Below are positions 9,244-22,000 of a DNA stretch of 64,000 bases, in pieces. The position numbers were made by a program, and so were the translations under genes. The stretch covers positions 62,001 through 126,000 of the forward strand of contig NZ_OBMR01000005.1 of NCBI RefSeq assembly GCF_900218035.1. Reading direction: 5' to 3'. This DNA comes from Pseudobutyrivibrio ruminis DSM 9787 (GTDB lineage: Bacteria > Bacillota > Clostridia > Lachnospirales > Lachnospiraceae). Under the pieces are notes generated by a model that was given only the letters and a program-made list of their open reading frames with translations, was not told the DNA's origin and searched no databases. Position 1 is the stretch's first letter, and each line of letters opens with the position of its first letter.

Positions 9244-9310
9244 TATTCAATTATCCCCCTTTATATTTATACCCAAGTAAAATTATATACCCTTTTTTCA
9301 GCAAATTAAA

Positions 9311-9331
9311 GGGCCAGCATAATGCTGACCC
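9311..9331 (-). terminator. Hairpin ending the large signalling operon
   Basis: On the minus strand GGGTCAGCAT pairs with ATGCTGGCCC, with one mismatch. The following T tract is short (TTTAATTT). It lies 9 bp after the stop of the receiver-domain gene and just upstream of the symporter promoter region. Confidence 0.6.
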
Positions 9332-9340
9332 TGCAATAAT

Positions 9341-10102
9341 TCATTCTTTTGGCACGAAGAATAATTTGAGTTTGCTAAGCAACTCATCCTTTCCTATAGT
9401 CTTCAGGAAGTACCCCTCTGGCTTGAGAGCTACTACCGCCATAACACTATCCTTATCATCCCTGCCAGTCAAAAACATAACCGGAATGTCCCTTGTATCA
9501 TCATCTGCCCTAAGCATTTCAAGAACCTGTGGGCCGTCAGTTACAGGCATCTCGTAATCCAGTAATATCAAATCTACTTTGTTGGCCCCTAGCCACTTGA
9601 TAGCTCTAAGTCCTGATGTTGCCATGGAAACCTTGTAGGTGTCCTTGAGCCATTCACGTACGAGATTCATATAGTTTGGATCATCATCCACAATCAGAAT
9701 GCTCTTTTTAAGCGCACCTGTGGATGCCTTCATATAGTAGTTATTAACCACATCAATGTATTTTTCATAATCAAGCGGCCTTGGTAGAATATCGCATATA
9801 AATTCTTTTGGTATGCCCTTAGCAACCTCGCTTGTATCGTTAGGCTCTCCAATCAAAACAATTTCCATATCCTTATCAGCCATTTTATCAACAAGGAAGC
9901 GTTCCACTTCCTCATCAAGCCTTTCATCTGGCTCCATATAAAAAGTAATCAGTGATACACCATCAAGATTGTCATTTATCTCATTTAACTTTGTCACCAC
10001 AAAGTTTGCATTTATTCTTGCATCTGCCAATTTTTTTAATAATACCCTGATAATAAAGGACTCCTTTTGACCAATTATCAGTACCTTTTCATCCTGCCCC
10101 AT
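9341..10102 (-). CDS. Two-receiver response regulator without output domain
   Basis: 253 residues. The C-terminal half is a canonical receiver: acidic pair D139/D140, phospho-acceptor D182 in LLDYEMP, T212 and K234. The N-terminal half (1-125) has receiver-like alternation (VLIIGQK, LITFYME, VLIGEP, ILPRPL) but lacks the acidic pocket, so it reads as a degenerate receiver. No DNA-binding or enzymatic domain follows, so it probably acts by protein contact or as a phosphate shuttle. It is the last gene of the operon, 16 bp after the third hybrid kinase, and may accept phosphate from the Hpt domains encoded upstream. Confidence 0.85.
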   Translation of the reverse strand: MGQDEKVLIIGQKESFIIRVLLKKLADARINANFVVTKLNEINDNLDGVSLITFYMEPDERLDEEVERFLVDKMADKDMEIVLIGEPNDTSEVAKGIPKEFICDILPRPLDYEKYIDVVNNYYMKASTGALKKSILIVDDDPNYMNLVREWLKDTYKVSMATSGLRAIKWLGANKVDLILLDYEMPVTDGPQVLEMLRADDDTRDIPVMFLTGRDDKDSVMAVVALKPEGYFLKTIGKDELLSKLKLFFVPKE

Positions 10103-10118
10103 ACATATCCTCCACTAT

Positions 10119-12626
10119 TTATTTGTCCTTTAAAAGATCTTCCATCTTATCCCAATCAAAAGTTCTAAGTGCCTTTTCAATATCTGCTACTAACACTGCT
10201 TCTTCCTTTGGTAGACGATATTCGTGCACTTGTTCAAGCACCATCTCTATTGAATCGTAATCCATTTGTGGAGCTAATTCTTTTATTGCCTGGTATGCTT
10301 CCTGCAACTCAGAGTCAGAAATTAATTCCTTATCACTATCATCCTCTACTTCAATTAAATTTTCCAGCTTTTCTTTAAATTTTCTATATTCTTTTAGTAA
10401 TTTTTCACTATTGTTTTGGATAAACTCCACATTTCCAGTCTTGCCCGCATCCTCCAGCTCTTTTGCAAGATTAGAAAGATTCATCGCTCCTATTATTCTG
10501 GCTGTACTCTTTAGTGCGTGAACTTTAACAGTAAAGAATTTTAAATCTTTTTCATCAAAGGCCTTTTTGATAGTGTTTGCATTTTCTTCAAGGGTGTCTA
10601 CAAACATCTTTAACGCATCAACAAAGCCTTCTCCACTTCCGCTGTATCTGATTCCATCTTCCACGGAAATGCCTTCCACATCGTTAATCCAATCGTACTC
10701 ATCTGGAAGTTCCATCTCTTGAACTGGTAAATCAGCCTCATCTACATCCATTACCACGCTGTTTGGTAAAAACTCTCTAATAGTTTTCTCCAGAGTTTCA
10801 CCATCCACCGGTTTAGGAAGATATCCATCGAAGCCCTTGGAGGTGTAGAACTCGTCGCCATTTGAAATATAGTTTGCAGTAAGTGCAATAACTGGAAGCT
10901 TTTTATGCTTCTCTCTTATCTTGGCAACAGTTTCAAGACCATCCATGCCCGGCATCATGTGATCCAAAAGTACGATGTCATAGTTTGACTCCTCGAGCTT
11001 TTGCAAGCACTCTTCACCTGAAGCCGCTGTAACTATGTACATCTTTGTAGCAGAAAGCAATCCTTTGATTACCGAAAGGTTCATCGGATTATCATCAACT
11101 ACAAGTGCACTAACATCTGGCGCAATGAATCTAGGAATATATGCACCCTTTGCTGGAGCTTCATCATAGCTTTCAAAATCTCCAATAATTGTGTTTTCAA
11201 CAACCTTTTGGCTTATTTCAAATGAAAATACCGTGCCATGGCCATATTCACTGGTGCAATCGATTTTGCCACCCATCATCTCAGCAAAATGTCGTGAAAT
11301 ATCAAGTCCCAATCCAGAACCCTTGATATTACTATTCTTAACCACATCAAGAAGCTCAAATGCTGAAAACAAATCCTCCAGCTCCTCTGGACGCATTCCG
11401 ATACCAGTATCTTTAACAGTAAATCTGATTTTACAGTCTTCCTGCTTTCTCTCTAAAAGCTCCACCTGAAAATCGATATGCCCCTCTTCGGTATTCTTTA
11501 CAGCATTGGTCAAAATATTAATAACAATCTGCTTGATTTTATTTACATCACCAAATACCTTTTCAGGAAGGTTTTTATCTACCTCCACATTGAAATCTAT
11601 TTCCTTAGCTTCACATTTTGGTCGAATCATTGCTACAAAGTTTTTCAGAAGCTCATTCAAATCATACTCATGCTCATCAATGTGCATGCTGCCTGATTCG
11701 ATTTGAGAAATATCCAAAATATCATTGACCAAAATAAGTAAGGATTCTGATGCCGCCTGTATATCCTTGGCGTACCCCATAACATTTTTGTAGTAGTCCT
11801 TTGGAACATCTGTGGCATCCTCACGAAGAATCATTTCATCCATGCCCATGATGGTATTAATAGGTGTACGAATCTCATGAGAGATATTTGCAAGGAATCT
11901 GGACTTTGCAGTGTTTGCTTCCTCCGCCCTAATCTTTGCCTCATTTAATTCATTAAGGTTTTTAATTTCGAAGAAATACAAAAGGACAACCATTCCTACA
12001 AGTGTGATATTTATGAGGGACAGTCCGTAAAAAAATATCTGCAATACAGTTGCCACATAAGGCATGGCACCGAACAAAAATACCGGTATAAACTCATTTC
12101 TGCTAAGCGACTTACGGTAAGCAATAATTGAATACAACTGAGTTGTCAACATTAAAAACGGCATAACATAACTAAGTATGTAGCCGCTTCCTCGCTGATA
12201 TCTGTTCATCTCATCAAAGGTGTAATACAGCCCCGTAAACTGAGATACAATGAGCATTAACATACCTGATGTAAAAAATATCTCATTAAAGTATAACTGC
12301 TTTGGCACCCTATTTAACTTATCTTGCCCTCTGTATAAATCTATCAAATATAAATTAAATGAATGTGTTGCAGCAAGAGAAAACATATACACACAAAAAT
12401 TGCTTATTCTCACCATGTAATAGCCTAACTCACTCACATCTCCTCGATAGATATAAGCGTACCTATCGAACAAAAGCAGTAACATAGCAACTGTCTGCAT
12501 GTATAAAAGTATTCGTCTTCTTGTTGGTGTCATTGTTCTAGTGAAAGCTGTAAGAATCATCAAAACTCCGCAAGCTCCACTAAAAAACAACATTACACTT
12601 AATTGTATTCTTTGTAAAAATTCCAT
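10119..12626 (-). CDS. Membrane hybrid histidine kinase (7TM-like sensor, HisKA, HATPase, receiver, Hpt)
   Basis: I use ATG 12626 (835 residues): it overlaps the upstream stop as TAATG and has GGGGA upstream, whereas the longer ORF begins 13 codons earlier inside the preceding gene. About seven membrane helices cover 1-220. HisKA carries H250 in [10 protein letters not shown]; the ATPase domain has [14 protein letters not shown] and GSGLGL. The receiver acceptor is D555 and the Hpt histidine is H703 in [14 protein letters not shown] ~60-residue tail ending [10 protein letters not shown] is shared with the two propeller kinases. It has no extracellular domain, unlike its two operon partners, so its signal may be membrane or small-molecule based. 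Confidence 0.9.
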   Translation of the reverse strand: MEFLQRIQLSVMLFFSGACGVLMILTAFTRTMTPTRRRILLYMQTVAMLLLLFDRYAYIYRGDVSELGYYMVRISNFCVYMFSLAATHSFNLYLIDLYRGQDKLNRVPKQLYFNEIFFTSGMLMLIVSQFTGLYYTFDEMNRYQRGSGYILSYVMPFLMLTTQLYSIIAYRKSLSRNEFIPVFLFGAMPYVATVLQIFFYGLSLINITLVGMVVLLYFFEIKNLNELNEAKIRAEEANTAKSRFLANISHEIRTPINTIMGMDEMILREDATDVPKDYYKNVMGYAKDIQAASESLLILVNDILDISQIESGSMHIDEHEYDLNELLKNFVAMIRPKCEAKEIDFNVEVDKNLPEKVFGDVNKIKQIVINILTNAVKNTEEGHIDFQVELLERKQEDCKIRFTVKDTGIGMRPEELEDLFSAFELLDVVKNSNIKGSGLGLDISRHFAEMMGGKIDCTSEYGHGTVFSFEISQKVVENTIIGDFESYDEAPAKGAYIPRFIAPDVSALVVDDNPMNLSVIKGLLSATKMYIVTAASGEECLQKLEESNYDIVLLDHMMPGMDGLETVAKIREKHKKLPVIALTANYISNGDEFYTSKGFDGYLPKPVDGETLEKTIREFLPNSVVMDVDEADLPVQEMELPDEYDWINDVEGISVEDGIRYSGSGEGFVDALKMFVDTLEENANTIKKAFDEKDLKFFTVKVHALKSTARIIGAMNLSNLAKELEDAGKTGNVEFIQNNSEKLLKEYRKFKEKLENLIEVEDDSDKELISDSELQEAYQAIKELAPQMDYDSIEMVLEQVHEYRLPKEEAVLVADIEKALRTFDWDKMEDLLKDK

Positions 12627-15600
12627 TATCTCGTCCCCTGAAGCAGCTCTTCCATTTTGTCCCAATCAAAAACTTTAAGATATTTTTCCAGATCCTTAAC
12701 CAGCTTTTCTTCCTCTTCAGTTAAGGTAAATGCCTTTAACTGATCTAAAACCATCTCAACTCCCTCATAATCCATCTGAGGTACCAGCTCGATAAGTGCC
12801 ATTAATGCCTCTGAAAACTCTTCGTCTTTGATACTAATATGTTTCTCTTGGGCTACTTCTTTACCATTATCTTTTGCTAATTTTGAAAACTTATTTTTAA
12901 AATCTCGATACTGCTGCAAAAGAACAGCACTGTGATTATTGATGTAATCTTCATCCTGCTTCTTGCCAGCATCCTCAAGATCTTTTGCCAAATTGCTTAG
13001 TTCCTTTGCTCCGATTATTCTCGCAGAAGTCTTCAAAGCATGAACCTTTACTGTAAATAACCTATAATCCTTTTCTGCAAGTGCATCCTCAATAATGACT
13101 GCATTATCATCAATAGTGTCATAGAACAGCTGTACAGAAGATACAAAGGTATCCACTCCACCATTATTATTTATGCCTTCTTCAACGGATATTTCTTTCA
13201 CATCCCTAAGCCAAGCCATATCATCTGGTAAATCCGTATTTACGTTAGTACCATCTGCCTCATTTAATTCCATTACCACATGATCACTTAGATGCTTTCG
13301 AATTATCTTTTCTAAAGCTATACCATCCACTGGCTTTGTTACATATCCATTGAAGCCTCTTGATGTGTAATAATCGTCTCCTTCAGGCATTGAGTTAGCT
13401 GTAAAGGCGTATACTGGTAAATCAGGATACTTTTTTCTAATCTTTGCAACTGTTTCTACTCCATCCATGCCAGGCATTAAATGGTCAAGAAATACTACAT
13501 CGTATTCACCATATTTAAGCTTCTCTAAGCACTCCTCACCTGATACGGCTGTTGTCACAAATACTTTTGTTTCCTTCAATAAACCTTTTACAACTGTAAG
13601 GTTCATTTTGTTGTCATCTACAACCAAAACAGATGCGTCCGGTGCTACAAAAAGTGGTGCATAAGGGCCTCTCATAGCCTCGGCAACATCCTCGTTAAAC
13701 TCACCAATTGGTGTTTCATCCACGATTTCCTGTTCAATAATAAATTTGAACTCAGAACCCTCGCCATAAACACTTTCACATGTAAGCGAGCCATTCATCA
13801 GCTCTGCAAATTGTTTTGATATATCCAGGCCCAGACCTGTTCCCTGAATTTCTGTGTTTCTTTCCTCATCCAGGCGCTCAAAGGCAGAAAACAGCTTGTC
13901 GATATCTTCTGCTTTTACACCAATTCCAGTATCCTTAACAGAAAACAGAATCTTACACTTGCCCATTGTCTGTTCCAAAACTGCAATCTTTAATGTAAAT
14001 CCACCTTCCTCTGTATACTTAACAGCATTAGTAAGAAGATTTAATACTACCTGCTTGATTTTTCCAAAGTCGCCATAAAGCTTAGCTGGTAGTTTCTCAT
14101 CAATATCCAAATCAAAACTAAGTCCCTTTTGGTCGCTTCTTATGCGAATCATTTTGACCATGCCTCTGATTTGTTCTTCTGTGCGATATTCCTGTTCAAC
14201 AAGATGCATCTTTCCAGACTCTATCTTTGACAAATCCAAAATATCATTGATAAGACTAAGCAATGTCTCAGCTGCTGAGCGAATATCCAAAGCATAATTT
14301 ACTATGGACATATAGTAGTTCCTTGAAGCATCATCTCCATTCTCACGAAGAATCATCTCATCCATACCTAAAATAGTATTAATAGGTGTTCTTATTTCGT
14401 GAGACATATTTGCCAAGAATCTAGACTTGGCACTATTGGCCCTTTCAGCTTCTTCCTTGGCTACCTGGATTTCCTTGTACTGCTTGCGAATAACAGTATT
14501 GGTCATAATTCGCCATACTAAAAGTGCAACAAGCAAAGCTACCACCGCGCCTATTAAAAATCGCACAATCACAAGTTCAAATACGTGTGGCTTCTTTTCT
14601 ATCGTATATACGGAATCCTGATATATCCTCTGCGTGTTGTCGTCAATTATCTGAAGATGAAGAGTGTATGTTCCATAGCTAAGGCCTGTGTATTCCAGAG
14701 CTCCAAGCTCACTTTGGTAATCAGTAATACCTGACTTTGAATCACCGTCAAGATATATTCTTACAAGTGGATCAGACAAGGTATAGTTCAGGATAGCTGG
14801 TTTCATAAAAACACGGCCGGCATCTGCAGGAATAGTGTATACTCCGTTTTTATCTGGCTCTACCTCTATGCCATCGTACTCAATTTCTTTTAGGCTTATT
14901 TTTATTTCACTGGTCTGTCTAAAGAACTTATCTATGTTTACAGAATTTACCCCTGAACGTCCTGCGATATAAAGATTGCCATCCTCATCAATTGCACTAA
15001 AAGCATTAGCAGTTGGTATACTTGTAAGCCCAGTTGATGAATTATACAAAGCATACTCTACAATGTTATCTTCTAACATAGACTTATTGTCCACACAGAA
15101 AATGCCATATGAAGACAATACCCAGTAGTTATCATTATCATCAGCAACAATATCGAAATTGTTGTTGTATGGGAAGGTCTTTACGTTATATATTTCTCCA
15201 CCCTGAATGTACTGAATTGAGTTGGATGTAATTATCCAATCAACGCCATGAGCTTCATCATTCTTTACACGGAGAATAACGTCTGATGTGAGACCAGCGT
15301 CTCTGTCTAGCTTACTAAGTTGTCCATCTGAATAGCAGAACAGACCGCCACCATCTGTGCCAATGTAGATTGTTCCATCAGCACTTTCTTCCACTGTAAG
15401 GCACACCTCATTCTCAAGACCGTCAGCTGCGGTAATAGTTTTTACCACCTGACCAGTCTTGATAAATGCTGCTCCATCATTTGTACCAACCAGGATTGTT
15501 CCATCTTTAGCAATAGTCGTACATCTAATGCCATCACTAATAAATCCATTTTCCTGATTGTAGAATGTCATCTGCCCATTTTCTGAATAACAGATAAGAC

Positions 15601-16903
15601 CAAAGCCATTGTTGTATGTTGATATCCACAGATTGTTTTTATCATCAACTGTAAGACATCTTATACGGGTATCTGCTAATAGTTCTGTAAGCTCATTCTC
15701 TATGGCCTTGTACTTTTTATTAACAATATTTAGCCCTTTGTCTGTACCTATGTAAATATCCTCGCCATACAAACATGTGGAATTCACTACCTGATTTTCC
15801 AAACCGGCTAAATCAGTAATGTTTTGGAAGTTTGTTGTGACAATTTTTGCAACACCCTGTCTTGTAGATGCGATCCACAAGTTTCCCTGATAATCAGAGG
15901 TAACCATTTCTATTCCACTACTTATAGGAATGTTTTGTGGAACATGGAAATTGTTTTTTGCATCTAAATATCCCACCTGGTCATCGCTTATTACCCACAA
16001 CCTTTTACAGACATAAGTAACATTAGCTATACTTGTAACATAATTGGATAAATCGATAGACTGTAAATCAGAAAAATCATCAGAAAGACTTCCATGATAA
16101 AGAATTCCTGTATCACTTCCTATGTAATATTCATCTTCTGCTTCACTATCTGGATAGATTGTAGAAACTGTGCCCTCTATTATATCTGTACTTGCATAAT
16201 AATTTGTGACGGAATCGTTATTTATTACAAATACATCACCATCCCTTGTATTTCCAACTATTCTGTCCTTGGAATCAGTGTAGAGTCGAGTAATATATTC
16301 GTCTTTTAATCTATCATCATCTAACTCAACCACATTTAGCTCTTCATCAATTAAGCATATTCCACCTGTTGTTCCCACAAAAATATCACCATGGGAATCT
16401 TCTGCAAAGCTCCTTATGGTTGATGCTGGTAGACCTTCTTTGTATGTGATTTGGATATGGTCATTTCCATCGATAATCACAATTCCATTATCGTTTGTGC
16501 CAACCCAAATTCGCCCCTTGCTATCTTCAAAGAGGGCTTTTCCATTTGTCAAACCATCTGAAGAATCAAGTCTTTCAAAAGTGGTGCCATCGTATTTGAT
16601 GATTCCACCATAGCTGCCAATCCAAATATATCCATCACTTGCTGCCAAAATGCAATTTGCATCAGAGGTTGGAAGACCATTAGTTGCATCATAAAGCTTT
16701 GTAGCATAACCCACATCCCTTAACTGATGGGAAACTGCATAACCGCCACCATTTCTTTCTAAATTTTCCGTAGCTGAAGAAGATCCATCTACATTTGAAT
16801 CTTTCGCATAGCTATATGATGTTTGATATAAAGCTGTGACTGATAAAAGCGTTGCCGATGCCATAACTAATGCCAGCATCTTCACTGCATTTTCTTTTTT
16901 CAT
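12626..16903 (-). CDS. Propeller-sensor hybrid histidine kinase (reg_prop, Y_Y_Y, HisKA, HATPase, receiver, Hpt)
   Basis: 1425 residues. A signal peptide/anchor (1-33) precedes an extracellular two-bladed-propeller type region (about 60-660) with many repeats of the form [12 protein letters not shown] or [14 protein letters not shown]-like strand domain (about 670-770), one membrane helix (about 777-799), and HisKA with H835 in [10 protein letters not shown] come next. The ATPase domain has N959, DTGIG 991-995 and GTGLG 1021-1025. The receiver acceptor is D1140 and the Hpt histidine H1288. In Bacteroides this architecture ends in an AraC domain and senses glycans; here Hpt replaces DNA binding. 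The C-terminal tail matches that of its sister kinases. GGGGGC precedes the ATG. Confidence 0.92.
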   Translation of the reverse strand: MKKENAVKMLALVMASATLLSVTALYQTSYSYAKDSNVDGSSSATENLERNGGGYAVSHQLRDVGYATKLYDATNGLPTSDANCILAASDGYIWIGSYGGIIKYDGTTFERLDSSDGLTNGKALFEDSKGRIWVGTNDNGIVIIDGNDHIQITYKEGLPASTIRSFAEDSHGDIFVGTTGGICLIDEELNVVELDDDRLKDEYITRLYTDSKDRIVGNTRDGDVFVINNDSVTNYYASTDIIEGTVSTIYPDSEAEDEYYIGSDTGILYHGSLSDDFSDLQSIDLSNYVTSIANVTYVCKRLWVISDDQVGYLDAKNNFHVPQNIPISSGIEMVTSDYQGNLWIASTRQGVAKIVTTNFQNITDLAGLENQVVNSTCLYGEDIYIGTDKGLNIVNKKYKAIENELTELLADTRIRCLTVDDKNNLWISTYNNGFGLICYSENGQMTFYNQENGFISDGIRCTTIAKDGTILVGTNDGAAFIKTGQVVKTITAADGLENEVCLTVEESADGTIYIGTDGGGLFCYSDGQLSKLDRDAGLTSDVILRVKNDEAHGVDWIITSNSIQYIQGGEIYNVKTFPYNNNFDIVADDNDNYWVLSSYGIFCVDNKSMLEDNIVEYALYNSSTGLTSIPTANAFSAIDEDGNLYIAGRSGVNSVNIDKFFRQTSEIKISLKEIEYDGIEVEPDKNGVYTIPADAGRVFMKPAILNYTLSDPLVRIYLDGDSKSGITDYQSELGALEYTGLSYGTYTLHLQIIDDNTQRIYQDSVYTIEKKPHVFELVIVRFLIGAVVALLVALLVWRIMTNTVIRKQYKEIQVAKEEAERANSAKSRFLANMSHEIRTPINTILGMDEMILRENGDDASRNYYMSIVNYALDIRSAAETLLSLINDILDLSKIESGKMHLVEQEYRTEEQIRGMVKMIRIRSDQKGLSFDLDIDEKLPAKLYGDFGKIKQVVLNLLTNAVKYTEEGGFTLKIAVLEQTMGKCKILFSVKDTGIGVKAEDIDKLFSAFERLDEERNTEIQGTGLGLDISKQFAELMNGSLTCESVYGEGSEFKFIIEQEIVDETPIGEFNEDVAEAMRGPYAPLFVAPDASVLVVDDNKMNLTVVKGLLKETKVFVTTAVSGEECLEKLKYGEYDVVFLDHLMPGMDGVETVAKIRKKYPDLPVYAFTANSMPEGDDYYTSRGFNGYVTKPVDGIALEKIIRKHLSDHVVMELNEADGTNVNTDLPDDMAWLRDVKEISVEEGINNNGGVDTFVSSVQLFYDTIDDNAVIIEDALAEKDYRLFTVKVHALKTSARIIGAKELSNLAKDLEDAGKKQDEDYINNHSAVLLQQYRDFKNKFSKLAKDNGKEVAQEKHISIKDEEFSEALMALIELVPQMDYEGVEMVLDQLKAFTLTEEEEKLVKDLEKYLKVFDWDKMEELLQGTR

Positions 16904-16936
16904 TTACTCTGCCCCCTAAAGCTGCGAACCAAAAAA

Positions 16937-19057
16937 CTATTCCTGATACTTCTTCAGTACTCTTCGAACTTCTTTTTCAGCATCTACAAATACTTCAACA
17001 CATTTTGGATCAAAGTGTGTTCCTGAATCCTTCACTATAATATCCATGGCCTTTTCAAAAGGCATTGGGTCCTTGTAAACTCTCCTTGCTGTCAGAGCAT
17101 CAAACACATCTGCCACTGCCATTATTCTTGCAGACAGTGGGATTACTTCTCCCTTCAATCCCTCAGGATAGCCTGAACCATCCCATTTTTCATGATGATA
17201 GGCCGCCATATTTCTGGCTTCCTTCAAATAGCTTTCTCCCTTAACTGTACTGATAGCCTTTTCCATAATTGCCTTTCCAGCAGTTGTATGGGTCTTCATA
17301 ATTTCATATTCTTCGTCCGTAAGCTTTCCAGGCTTATTTAATACAGCATCCGGAATATTGATTTTTCCTATATCGTGCAAAGGTGCTGACATTTCCACAT
17401 CGGCAATAAATTTTGGTGTAAGTTTCTTTGAATAGTATCCCTTCTTTTTCAGTCCTGCCAAAATTATCTTTACATAATCAGCAGTTTTTTGAATATGATA
17501 ACCTGTATCAGAGTCACGGTTTTCCACCAAGTCTGCCATGGTTATAATCAAACCTGTCTGCATCTGGTTAATAGCCTTTGCCTGTTGTCTAACATCCTTC
17601 ATCTTTTCAGATGTGCTCTCTGTCATAGTGCAAAGGGTTCTATAAAGGTTTTCTATTTCATCCCCTGTATGAATATCAAGGGCTTTTATCTTTCGTACGT
17701 TTTCTTCAAGTGCTGTCTGATTGTCATCATCAGACATGAAATCATTGGTACATGCAGCCATACTATTTATTGGGTATACCAAGAAATATCTGGATAGCCA
17801 CATACCATAAGCTAATATCAAAAGGAAAAATCCTGAAAAAATCAATACAACCTTTATTACATAGCCTTTGAAATAGTCAGAAACATAGTCCATCTTTACA
17901 TCGGCGCAGGCATAGCAAACTGTGTTTCCACTATAATCCTTAACTGGATAATACTTTGTCACAACCCAACCAGATTTTTCATTTGATTCTATTGGGGCTA
18001 TTTCTTCTCCAGCAAACAGAGCTGGTAAATACTCTTCAAAAGCCTCCTCAAAAGGAACTATTTCACCTGGTGCATATGGCTCCTCTGTATCTGTTGCCAA
18101 ATCAAATATGAACTGACAACCATCCTCACGAATACGTACCACATAAAGATACTCTACGCCTTCAAAGTTTGATCTTATGTCATAAAGAGCATTTTCGATT
18201 TCAATATAATCTCCAACTTCGTGGCCTTTTTTTGCATAAGCATCTAGTCTATCAGTATTTATTACATTGGATGCCATTTTTGCAGCACCTGTAGCATTGG
18301 CAATATATCTTTCCTTTGCATTTGTATAGAACAAGTGCATGCTTATTACGCCCATAATGATTGTCATTGTAAATGCTGCTATTACAAGCATTCTTGAAAC
18401 ACGCTTTTGAAGCTTTCCACCATTTTTCTTGGAAGAAAGCTTAATACGCTTCAGCTCTACAGGAGTAAGCGGGCGCTGTTGCCAACCAATATCCCATATT
18501 CCATCTAGATTTTTTTCTGGTATAAACTTCAAAACCAAAAATACTATCCAGACAGCGATGCCTTTATCAACAATATTCAAGCATGTATTTACAAGGAAAA
18601 ACCAAACATAGAAATTCAGACCAAAATGGGTAGCCATATACTCTGATAGATGGCTAACTTCTACATACTGAGGCTGGCCCAACAGTAAAAACTGAATGAT
18701 AGCACCCAGCCCGCCTGATATTAAAGCCAATATCAATATGAATACTAAGTACATGTATTTCTTTTTAAAATATTTTCTGTGCACGAAAACAGCTGTGACT
18801 CCAGCCATAAGGACGCTTAAGATTGCGTAATAGATGGCAAAAGGATTGTACAGGCTGCAGATAAGATTTGTAAAAACTGCAACCAAAAATCCCGGTAGCA
18901 TACCGCAAACAGCGGCAACACCAATAGTACCTATGCTATCAAAGTACATAGGCAATTCTACCTTGTATGAAAGAAATGACAGGGCGAAGTTCAGGAATAC
19001 TCCTCCAAATATCGCCACATAATTTAAGATTACACTTCGTTCAACCTTTTTTTTCAT
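16937..19057 (-). CDS. HD-GYP c-di-GMP phosphodiesterase with membrane module and extracellular sensor
   Basis: About 706 residues from ATG 19057, preferred over the adjacent GTG because AGGGGA lies 7 bp before it. The N-terminus holds about six membrane helices resembling the substrate-binding (S) module of ECF-type vitamin transporters. Another helix (about 223-245), an extracellular Cache-like domain (about 246-395), a helix near 400-424 and a linker follow. The HD-GYP domain is intact: APLHDIGK near 559-565 and HHEKWDGSGYP near 621-631. Expected to hydrolyse c-di-GMP in response to an external ligand. It lies between the two propeller kinase genes with gaps under 35 bp. Confidence 0.9.
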   Translation of the reverse strand: MKKKVERSVILNYVAIFGGVFLNFALSFLSYKVELPMYFDSIGTIGVAAVCGMLPGFLVAVFTNLICSLYNPFAIYYAILSVLMAGVTAVFVHRKYFKKKYMYLVFILILALISGGLGAIIQFLLLGQPQYVEVSHLSEYMATHFGLNFYVWFFLVNTCLNIVDKGIAVWIVFLVLKFIPEKNLDGIWDIGWQQRPLTPVELKRIKLSSKKNGGKLQKRVSRMLVIAAFTMTIIMGVISMHLFYTNAKERYIANATGAAKMASNVINTDRLDAYAKKGHEVGDYIEIENALYDIRSNFEGVEYLYVVRIREDGCQFIFDLATDTEEPYAPGEIVPFEEAFEEYLPALFAGEEIAPIESNEKSGWVVTKYYPVKDYSGNTVCYACADVKMDYVSDYFKGYVIKVVLIFSGFFLLILAYGMWLSRYFLVYPINSMAACTNDFMSDDDNQTALEENVRKIKALDIHTGDEIENLYRTLCTMTESTSEKMKDVRQQAKAINQMQTGLIITMADLVENRDSDTGYHIQKTADYVKIILAGLKKKGYYSKKLTPKFIADVEMSAPLHDIGKINIPDAVLNKPGKLTDEEYEIMKTHTTAGKAIMEKAISTVKGESYLKEARNMAAYHHEKWDGSGYPEGLKGEVIPLSARIMAVADVFDALTARRVYKDPMPFEKAMDIIVKDSGTHFDPKCVEVFVDAEKEVRRVLKKYQE

Positions 19058-19083
19058 CACTCTGTCCCCTTATGCGTAGTATA

Positions 19084-22000
19084 TCACAAACTTAATATTT
19101 GCTCCATTTTATCCCAATCAAAGACTTTTAAAGCCTTTTTTAACTCTGCAATAGTTTCAGCATCTGTCTCAGGTAATCGATAATTATCTAACTCCTCGAA
19201 TAGCATCTCTATAGCGTCATACTCCATCTGTGGAACCAACTCTTTCAAAGCTTCATAAGCATCTGAAAGCTCTTCTGGCGCTATAGGTTCTTTTTCAATA
19301 TCCTCCTCTGTATTTGATTCCTCTGATTCATAAACCAGCTTCATTTTGTTATATATTTCTGTATATATATCCAAAGTCTGATTCGTATTTGCGGTTATCG
19401 TATCTACGTTATTCTCTTTGCCTGCCATTTCAAGCTCTAAGGCCTTATCAGACAAGTCATTTGCTCCAATTAATCTTGCAGATGATTTAAGGGCATGAAC
19501 CTGAATGGTGTAATTCTTAATATCCATACCATCATAGTAATCCTTTATCATCTGAATACGCTCTGGGGCAGTCTCGTAAAAGCTTCGACATACAATCAAA
19601 TAGATATCTTTATCTCCAGCAGTTGCAATACCTGAATCTACATCCATCTCATCTATCTTTCTAAGAGATATAAGAATATCGGTATTTTCGCCGTTTTGCG
19701 AATTGTTGATATTTGATTCACCAGCAAAATTGTATACCTTTTTATCGTCCGTCAGATATCTTTCAATCATCGCCTCGAATTTAAGTCCATCAATTGGCTT
19801 TGAAAGATAATCTGTAAATCCCGCATCTAAATACTCTTCTTTTGCGCCCTTTACTGCATTTGCAGTAAGAACAATAATTGGAGTATCGCTATTTATCGGA
19901 CAAGAGGCCCTAATAGCTTTCAATGTTTCTTCACCACTCATACCTGGCATCATTGCATCAAGGAATATAATGTCGTACTTTCTTGAATGAGATAAATCAA
20001 GAGCAAGAGGTCCTGATGATGCTGTATCCACCTGGATTTCAATTCTTTTCAACAGATTCTTGGCTACAATAAGGTTCATTTCCACATCATCCACAACCAA
20101 AATATTTGCATTTGGTGCATGGAATGATTCTGCTGCATCCTCAGATTCAACGTCATTAGCCTTTTCTCTGAAATCACCAATCTTCTCATCACCACGAACC
20201 TCCTGAAGAAGAGAAAATGCAAAAGTTGAACCCTCACCATAAACGCTGGAAACCTCAAGCTGGCTATGCATCTTTTCAAGCAAGCTCTTTGTAATACTCA
20301 TTCCAAGGCCGGTACCTTCTACCTTTTTATTCTTCTGCTCGTCAAGTCTCTGATATGGAGAAAACAGCTTATCAATATCTTCCTGCTTTATACCAATACC
20401 AGTATCCGATACTTTCACCTTAAGAACTATCTCAGCATCTGACTCATAGGCATAATCCATTTCAAATGTAACAGTGCCTTCTTGTGTATATTTAACTGCA
20501 TTGCTAAGAATGTTGATAATAATCTGCTCAATTCGAACATCATCACCGTACAAGAACTGTGGTATGTCTGGATTAATCTTCACGTCGAAGCTAAGGCTCT
20601 TATCATCTGCCTTTGGCTTAATCATATTTACCAAATCGTTTACCATGATGGCCAAATCATATTCGCTTTCAACCAACTGAAGATTTCCAGATTCAATTTT
20701 AGAAAAATCGAGAATATCATTTATAAGCGCTAGCAAGGTTTTGCTAGCATTTCTGATATCTCTTGCATATTTCTTTGTTGTGTCCTCCTGTGATTCTCTT
20801 GTAATCATGGTTCCCATACCAATAATTGCATTGATAGGAGTTCTGATTTCATGAGACATACTTGCAAGGAAAGCAGACTTCATCTTGTTTGCTTCCTCTT
20901 CCATTCTAAGGCTTCGCTCTAGGGCTGCTGTCTTTTCATCCTGAAGTTTCTTTACTATCTCTTCGTGTTCTTCGTTCTGCTTCTTTGTCAAAGAAAATAC
21001 TACACCATTAGCAAATGCTACAATGACGGCAAGGAGAATTAACAAAGACTCTGTATAGTAATAGAGTTTGAAGGACAATGTTTCAAAGGCTTCTCGCTCC
21101 TTAATAATTGTATAAACCTGCTCTACTAAAAGCTTATTGTCCTTGTTGAGGACCTCTATATGGAACTCATATGTACCAAAAGGTATATGGAAATAAGATA
21201 TAGTGCCTAATTCGCTAGCCTGAACCTTAGTTTTCTCAGCATCCACACCTGCCAAATAATATCTGATATATGGATCAGTTGGTGTAAAGTTGTTTAAATC
21301 AAGGTTTATCTCTACTCGCTCAGTACCTCGAGGAATAGTTATCTCATCCTTTGTAGTAATCGGTTTATAGGTGCCATCAAGGGAAATACCTGTTATCTTA
21401 GCCTTATAGTTGTCTATATCCATTCCATATTTGTCTAGGTTAAGGGTATAAATTCCAGTACTTCCGCAAAGGAAAAGAATATGATTCTCAGCTACAAAAT
21501 TCCATGCATTGCTTGTAAGACTTCCAGGCAACCCTTCCTTTGAATCCAGCAATTCGTATACATCTGTAGTAAGGCCAGCCATAAGGTTTTCATAGCGAAC
21601 TACGTATACACCTGCACCACCTGTAATATAAACATTTCCATCATCAGCCTGGTACAAATCAAAATTGTTAAAGTATGGAATACCGCTCAATTCTCGAACC
21701 TGATATTTATGGTTCATATAGCAGACTCCACTTCCTGTCATAACAAAATAACCGCTGCCAACTTTATCCTCAACAATTCTAAGAATAACGCTAGAGCATA
21801 ACCCGTCATTTTTTGTTATGTAGCTTTCTACCCTACCGTTTCGGATAATAGCGATACCATCACCGTCAGTTCCTGCAAGAATTGTTCCGTCATCCATCTC
21901 TACAGCATTTAATACTGTTGCGTTTCGTAGAGCTTTTCCTAATTCAAGGGTTCCGTCGATATGTCTATCCTTTATAAAAGCGATTCCACTTTCACTGGAT

